DNA from: Aromatoleum anaerobium
GTDB taxonomy: Bacteria > Pseudomonadota > Gammaproteobacteria > Burkholderiales > Rhodocyclaceae
Assembly: GCF_012910705.2 (NCBI RefSeq)
Contig: NZ_WTVG02000039.1
Location: 652,183 to 716,182 of the forward strand
Direction: 5' to 3'
DNA: 64,000 nucleotides
Part shown: piece after piece, positions 59,913 to 64,000 of the stretch
How the letters are laid out: each line of letters starts with the position of its first letter
How positions within the stretch are numbered: position 1 is the stretch's first letter
Translations under genes and position numbers: made by a program
Notes under the pieces: model-generated
Database searches by the model: none
The model's input: the letters and a program-made list of their open reading frames with translations, nothing else
Told to the model about the DNA's origin: nothing

Positions 59913-61607
59913 ATGCCTGAATCCTTCATCGACCGGTCGCGCGTCGCGTACTTCTCGATGGAGATCGCCTTGCGCAACGACATCTCCACGTACAGCGGCG
60001 GCCTCGGGGTGCTCGCCGGCGACACGATCCACGCCGCCGCCGACCTCGAACTGCCACTTGTCGCCGTCAGCCTCGTGAGCCGCAAAGGCTACTTCCGCCA
60101 GGAGTTCGACGGGCGCGGACGGCAGGTCGAGCTTGCCGATCCATGGGACCCGGCGCAGCACGCGAGGCCGCTCGAGGCGAAAGTCACGGTGCCGATCGAG
60201 GGCCGCGACGTATGGGTCGGCGGCTGGCTGTACGTGCTGGAAGGACATATGGGCGGAAGGCAACCGGTCATCCTGCTCGACACCGACCTGCCCGAAAACC
60301 TAGGCGCGGACCGCGAGCTGACGCATTACCTGTATGGCGGCGATGCGGCGTACCGGCTCAAGCAGGAGATCGTGCTGGGCATCGGCGGCACGCGGATGCT
60401 GCGCGCGCTCGGCTACCGGCTGCGCCAGTACCACATGAACGAGGGGCATTCGGCGTTGCTGACGCTGGAGCTGCTGCGCCGTCATGCGTATGCAGCTGAA
60501 AACCTGCGCCCCGGCGAACAACGCTACGACATACCGCGCGTGCGCACGCTGTGCAATTTCACGACGCACACGCCGGTCGACGCCGGCCACGACCAGTTCT
60601 CGTACGAACTCGTGCAGCGCGTGCTCGGGGATTTCATCGACATCGCGACGCTCCAGTCCCTCGCCGGCCCCGAGCGCCTGAACATGACCCACCTCGCGCT
60701 GAACCTCAGCGAATACGTCAATGGCGTCGCCAAGCGTCATGCCGAAGTCTCGCGGTTGATGTTTCCGGGTTATCACGTGCGGTCGATCACCAATGGCGTG
60801 CATCCGGCAAGGTGGACAAGTGCCGGCTTCGCCACCCTCTACGACGCGCACCTTCCGGGGTGGTGCTGCGAGCCGGAGTTGCTCGCACGCGCCGACCGGA
60901 TCACCGACAGCGCGATCTGGGACGCTCATCAGCAGGCGAAAGAGCGGCTCATCGAGCAGGTGCGCACGGCGTGCGGCGTCGCGCTGCAACCGCAGTGGCC
61001 GATCCTCGGCTTTGCGCGGCGCATGACCGCCTACAAGCGCCCGGACCTGCTCTTCTCCAACCTCGAACGGCTGAAGGCGATCGCCCGCCGGCATCCGTTC
61101 CAGATTGTCCTCGCCGGCAAGGCGCACCCGCGCGACGACGAAGGCAAACGGCTCATCGAAGCGCTGCACGCGCATAGGCGCGACCTGCACGACGTCATCC
61201 CGATCGCCTTCCTGCCGAACTACGACCTGGATATCGCGCTGACTCTCGTATCCGGCGTCGACGTCTGGCTCAATACCCCGCTGTGCCCACTCGAGGCATC
61301 GGGCACCAGCGGCATGAAAGCGGCATTCAACGGCGTGCCGAGCCTGAGCGTGCTCGACGGCTGGTGGATCGAGGGTTGCATCGAGGGCGTAACCGGCTGG
61401 GCGGTCGGCAACTGCGCAGCAAGCGAGGACGACGCCCAGTCGCTGTACGACAAGCTCGAGAACGTCGTGCTGCCGCTGTACCGCGGCAACGGCAACGACC
61501 GCAGCGGCTGGATCGCGCTCATGAAGGGCGCGATCAGCAAGAACGCGGCGTACTTCAACAGCCATCGCATGATGCGCCGCTACGTCGCCGAGGCGTACAT
61601 GCGCTAG
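59913..61607 (+). CDS. glgP: Alpha-glucan phosphorylase (GT35, short GlgP type)
   Basis: A 564-aa enzyme releasing glucose-1-phosphate from alpha-1,4-glucans. The start is the ATG at 59913 with a CGGAGA SD. It belongs to the short alpha-glucan phosphorylase group (versus about 800 aa for E. coli GlgP). N-terminal AYFSMEIALRNDISTYSGGLGVLAGD; YHMNEGHSALL; FARRMTAYKRPDLL; and the PLP-lysine segment EASGTSGMKAAFNGVPSLSVLDGWW. It is 100 bp downstream of the kinase gene and has no glycogen operon beside it. Confidence 0.92.
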   Translation: MPESFIDRSRVAYFSMEIALRNDISTYSGGLGVLAGDTIHAAADLELPLVAVSLVSRKGYFRQEFDGRGRQVELADPWDPAQHARPLEAKVTVPIEGRDVWVGGWLYVLEGHMGGRQPVILLDTDLPENLGADRELTHYLYGGDAAYRLKQEIVLGIGGTRMLRALGYRLRQYHMNEGHSALLTLELLRRHAYAAENLRPGEQRYDIPRVRTLCNFTTHTPVDAGHDQFSYELVQRVLGDFIDIATLQSLAGPERLNMTHLALNLSEYVNGVAKRHAEVSRLMFPGYHVRSITNGVHPARWTSAGFATLYDAHLPGWCCEPELLARADRITDSAIWDAHQQAKERLIEQVRTACGVALQPQWPILGFARRMTAYKRPDLLFSNLERLKAIARRHPFQIVLAGKAHPRDDEGKRLIEALHAHRRDLHDVIPIAFLPNYDLDIALTLVSGVDVWLNTPLCPLEASGTSGMKAAFNGVPSLSVLDGWWIEGCIEGVTGWAVGNCAASEDDAQSLYDKLENVVLPLYRGNGNDRSGWIALMKGAISKNAAYFNSHRMMRRYVAEAYMR

Positions 61608-62202
61608 GACAGAAGGCTCCGGCATCGAATCCGAGTTGGTCACCCCAGGCACCCTTGTCGTGCCGGGGATCCGAGTCAAACACCAGCCCCAGGCGGTCGG
61701 CCGGCGCGTTGTCCGCGACGATCTCCCGATCCACATCCTCGGCGTCATAACCAAAGGCCGCTCCGAACGCTGACTTGCCCCACGAAGCGTGGTCATGCAA
61801 GGTGATCCGCAGGGGGCCCAGCGCATACGGCCGGTCGAGCAGTTGCCCAAACGGGGGCGAGCCGCAAATTCGAGACGTCCGACACGCTCCGCACTCCATT
61901 CAGAGGAGATAATTCAGGCATCCAAATTCTGTGGATCTCTTCCATCTTGGACACATCCCAGATTCCCTTACAGGAGCGCTGTCAAGTTCTCAAGTTGCTC
62001 ACCGCGCCAATTTGGATCTTCGATATCGAGCATTCCCGCATGGTCTGGGCAAACGGGGCAGCCTTGGCCCTGTGGGGTGCGGCAAGCGTACGAATCCGAC
62101 CTGACCCGCGCACTGATGGCCGAATGCACGAAGCTGCTCGACGCGGCCTGATTCGCCGCTTGCCGCAGGGCGCCGAGATGCGCCATCGGCCGGCTCCACG
62201 CC
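61608..62202. other. Region of gene remnants
   Basis: 595 bp between glgP and arfB without an intact gene. On the minus strand 61620-61860 is coding-like, reading LGPLRITLHDHASWGKSAF and then REIVADNAPADRLGLVFD, with G/C third positions. It has no plausible start or end; family not recognised. On the plus strand 61947-62151 is a broken PAS gene (separate entry). The stretch looks like the scar of one or more deletions. Confidence 0.6.
61947..62151 (+). pseudogene. Truncated, frameshifted PAS-domain gene fragment
   Basis: From the ATG at 61947 about 45 residues read as the start of a sensory PAS domain (LLTAPIWIFDIEHSRMVWAN, then ALALWGA), as found at the N-terminus of diguanylate cyclases and kinases. 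The frame then becomes nonsense. In the +1 frame from about 62088 a coding-like tail YESDLTRALMAECTKLLDAA runs to the stop at 62151. This is consistent with an internal deletion plus frameshift that joined the two ends of a longer gene. Confidence 0.55.
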
Positions 62203-62607
62203 CTACTCGCCCACCTTTCCCCGCCCCGCTTTCACCGATGCTCGCCGCGCCTTGCCCTCCAGGCGCCGGGTAACGGAGGCGCGCGTCGGCCGGGTGGCGC
62301 GGCGCGCCTTGGGTGGTGCCGCAACGCGGTCGATCAGTTCTTCCAGCCGCCGCAGCGCCTCGGCCCGGTTCTTCTCCAGGCTGCGGAATTTCTGCGCCTT
62401 GATGATCACGACGCCGTCCTTGCTGATGCGCTGGTCGCCGAGTTGCAGCAAGCGCGTGCGGATCGCCTCCGGCAGGGTGGAGGCGGCGATGTCGAAGCGA
62501 AGATGCACTGCGTTCGACACCTTATTCACGTTCTGCCCGCCCGCGCCCTGGGCGCGGATTGCGGTGATCTCGACTTCACCGGGCGGGATCACGAACGCGG
62601 ATCGCAT
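62203..62607 (-). CDS. arfB: Alternative ribosome-rescue factor ArfB (peptidyl-tRNA hydrolase)
   Basis: A 134-aa codon-independent release factor (YaeJ) freeing stalled ribosomes. Catalytic GGQ in [19 protein letters not shown] (27-45 region). The basic C-terminal tail ([20 protein letters not shown] and onward) enters the empty mRNA channel. The start is the ATG at 62607, 4 bp after the def stop; the longer frame overlaps def and is rejected. It is a second rescue system beside smpB in this window. Confidence 0.94.
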   Translation of the reverse strand: MRSAFVIPPGEVEITAIRAQGAGGQNVNKVSNAVHLRFDIAASTLPEAIRTRLLQLGDQRISKDGVVIIKAQKFRSLEKNRAEALRRLEELIDRVAAPPKARRATRPTRASVTRRLEGKARRASVKAGRGKVGE

Positions 62608-62611
62608 CGGG

Positions 62612-63139
62612 CTATGCCTTGTCCAGTTCGGGGAACAGCACGTCGGTGTAGCCGAAGCGACTGAAGTCACGCACCCGCATCGGGTAGAGCATTCCCGCCA
62701 GGTGGTCGCACTCGTGCTGCACCACCCGGGCGTGAAAACCTTCGGCAATGCGATCGATCGTCTGCCCCTGCGGATCGACGCCCTGATAGCGGATGCGGCT
62801 GTGGCGTGGAACCATGCCGCGCAGTCCGGGAACCGACAGGCACCCTTCCCAGCCCTCCTCGACAAGTTCGCCGAGCGGGGTAATCACCGGGTTCAGCAAG
62901 ACCGTCTGCGGTACCGGTGGAGCGTCCGGGTAGCGTTCGCTGCGCTCGAAACCGAATATCACCACCTGCAGCTCGACGCCGATCTGTGGCGCCGCAAGCC
63001 CGACGCCGCCATGGGCTGCCATCGTGTTGAACAGGTCGACGACGAGCGCGGCGAGCTCTGCCGTGCCGAAGGCGTTGACCGGCTCGGCCGGCTGGAGCAG
63101 GCGCGGGTCGCCCATGCGAAGAAGAGTGCGGATCGTCAT
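62612..63139 (-). CDS. def: Peptide deformylase
   Basis: A 175-aa metalloenzyme removing N-formyl groups from new proteins. Motif [11 protein letters not shown], motif [10 protein letters not shown] (Cys ligand), motif [12 protein letters not shown] (HExxH). It starts [21 protein letters not shown]. Upstream of arfB, 4 bp apart, and downstream of dtd. It lacks fmt beside it, so it is probably an additional def copy. Confidence 0.95.
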   Translation of the reverse strand: MTIRTLLRMGDPRLLQPAEPVNAFGTAELAALVVDLFNTMAAHGGVGLAAPQIGVELQVVIFGFERSERYPDAPPVPQTVLLNPVITPLGELVEEGWEGCLSVPGLRGMVPRHSRIRYQGVDPQGQTIDRIAEGFHARVVQHECDHLAGMLYPMRVRDFSRFGYTDVLFPELDKA

Positions 63140-63180
63140 GGATTCAGTCGGCTATCGGAAATAATGAAACAACGATCGGA

Positions 63181-63639
63181 TCAGACCGGCAGCGCCGTCG
63201 GCACGATCCTCAGCGGCACGGTGACTGGCCCGTCGTTGACCAGATGAACCTGCATCTCGGCACCAAATTTGCCGGTCTGGACCTCGGGGTGCAAGTCGCG
63301 TGCACACCGCACGAACGCCTCGTACAGGCGCAGTCCGTCGGCGGGCGCGGCGGCTCCGCTGAAACTGGGCCGATTGCCACCCGAAGTGTCAGCGGCCAGC
63401 GTGAATTGACTCACGATCAACAGCCCCCCGTCCACATCCTGCACCGACCGGTTCATGCATCCCTCTCCGTCTGCGAAGATGCGTAATTTCAGCAACTTGG
63501 CGAGCAGGCGCTCGCCTTCGGCTTCGGTGTCGCCGCGCTCAGCACACAAGAACACCAGCAGCCCGTGGCCGATCCGACCTGCGACTTCGCCCTCGATGAC
63601 GACGCGCGCCTCGCAGACCCGTTGTACCAGTGCCAGCAT
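63181..63639 (-). CDS. dtd: D-aminoacyl-tRNA deacylase
   Basis: A 152-aa proofreading enzyme hydrolysing D-aminoacyl-tRNAs (and Gly-tRNA-Ala). It starts MLALVQRVCEARVVIEGEVAGRIG. The signature SQFTLAADTSGGNRPSFSGAA has the catalytic Thr, and the C-terminal NDGPVTVPL has the Gly-Pro cis motif region. First gene of dtd-def-arfB (41 bp before def). Confidence 0.95.
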   Translation of the reverse strand: MLALVQRVCEARVVIEGEVAGRIGHGLLVFLCAERGDTEAEGERLLAKLLKLRIFADGEGCMNRSVQDVDGGLLIVSQFTLAADTSGGNRPSFSGAAAPADGLRLYEAFVRCARDLHPEVQTGKFGAEMQVHLVNDGPVTVPLRIVPTALPV

Positions 63640-63718
63640 CGTATCAGCCTTTCCAACGGCGTTCGAACGAGTCGCCGCGCACCCGATCGACGTTCACGGT
63701 TTTGCTCGCATCATAATC

Positions 63719-63762
63719 TCGCACTCGGTCGCACTCGGTCGCACTCGGTCGCACTCGGTCGC
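63719..63762. repeat. 10-bp tandem repeat, four copies
   Basis: GCACTCGGTC repeated exactly four times from 63721 to 63760, with partial unit sequence (TC before, GC after) on both sides; about 80 bp upstream of the dtd start on its promoter side. Confidence 0.95.
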
Positions 63763-63966
63763 CAAAGCACGTTTCAAACATGCCTTCGCAACCCATTGAT
63801 TTGTACAGGGCGCGTGCGAAACCGCCCTTCGCACAAACAGAGAGTAGAGAGCCCTCTCTGCCTCATTTTTGTGCAATTTATGACGAATGCGGGGTTTCAG
63901 GCGCGCCCGCACCTTTCGCACGCATCGCTGGAACCCGCGCCAGTGCTGGCGTTGCGGGCAGATGTG

Positions 63967-63997
63967 AAAAAGGCCAGAGCAACGTCTGGCCTTTTTT
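63967..63997. terminator. Bidirectional intrinsic terminator
   Basis: The stem AAAAAGGCCAGA (63967-63978) / TCTGGCCTTTTT (63985-63996), loop GCAACG, with A- and T-tracts on either side. No gene end within the window uses it; it probably closes a gene just beyond the right edge. Confidence 0.88.
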
Positions 63998-64000
63998 CAT

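Larger units (their letters stand above)
63640..64000. other. Terminal non-coding stretch with tandem repeat and terminator
   Basis: 361 bp without a supportable gene. It contains four copies of the 10-mer GCACTCGGTC (63721-63760), an AT-richer segment around 63850-63890 and a strong hairpin at the end. Confidence 0.7.

Noticed and set aside
61555..61899. Intact 114-aa minus-strand gene
   Set aside because: Part of it looks coding, but it overlaps the glgP 3' end and lacks a credible start or stop, so it is reported only as a possible remnant.
63719..63762. CRISPR-like array
   Set aside because: The 10-bp units are contiguous with no spacers; it is a simple tandem repeat.
63694..63921. 75-aa minus-strand open frame across the 10-bp repeats
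   Set aside because: It spans the tandem repeat and low-information sequence, has no SD and no family resemblance.

Overview
The window is about 65% G+C. Its gene content and order suggest a chromosome segment from a betaproteobacterium of the Azoarcus/Aromatoleum/Thauera type (Rhodocyclales). The pointers are the sdhCDABE-gltA-odhAB-lpdA-zapE block next to mdh, a phasin, a second IF-1 gene of the long betaproteobacterial kind, and the rnfH/ratA/smpB arrangement. This placement is inferred from protein character and synteny; no search was run. I saw no rRNA, tRNA or CRISPR array.

Layout. 1-2.7 kb: two insertion sequences, an IS110-type transposase cut by the window edge and a complete IS1182-type element, followed by a short repeat-rich non-coding patch. 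2.7-7.7 kb: guaB-guaA (GMP synthesis), a DUF4124 protein, ratA-rnfH and smpB. 7.8-13 kb: ku-ligD (two-component NHEJ) and selO. 13.2-17.8 kb: a peptide-type ABC importer without an ATPase gene (two permeases and a binding protein with an unusual C-terminal membrane segment). 18-25.4 kb: an unknown membrane protein, fabI, ppiD, clpB with a convincing sigma-32 promoter, and a phasin. 25.5-29.3 kb: mobB-moeA-moaD-moaE (molybdenum cofactor) and an ATP-grasp-like protein. 29.4-33.3 kb: a DinG-type helicase, a SAM methyltransferase and zapE.

33.4-47.1 kb is the central carbon block. Succinate dehydrogenase (sdhCDAB), its flavinylation factor (sdhE), citrate synthase and all three 2-oxoglutarate dehydrogenase subunits run on the minus strand. 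A GntR/HutC-type regulator lies upstream of them, and malate dehydrogenase and a CitE-like lyase run the opposite way. A perfect 18-bp palindrome between gntR and mdh is a strong operator candidate. Stem-loops sit between several genes of the odh segment, and one of them (gltA/odhA) looks like a true intrinsic terminator.

47.2-53.2 kb: an IF-1 paralogue, a class III nucleotide cyclase fused to an FHA domain, an unknown 155-aa protein, and a TetR-membrane fusion protein-FtsX permease-ATPase export operon with its own palindromic operator.

53.3-59.8 kb is the most interesting part. Divergent from the tetR-exporter operon is a tight run encoding a thermostable-hemolysin-family protein (which reads like an acyltransferase of the GNAT/LuxI type), an acyl-activating AMP ligase, a heme-oxygenase-like diiron oxidase (HDO) candidate, a short-chain dehydrogenase and a secreted TPR protein, then a QseBC-like two-component system. 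Together with the exporter this could be a make-export-sense unit for a small fatty-acid-derived metabolite. An alpha-glucan phosphorylase, a stretch of decayed gene fragments, and arfB-def-dtd complete the window.
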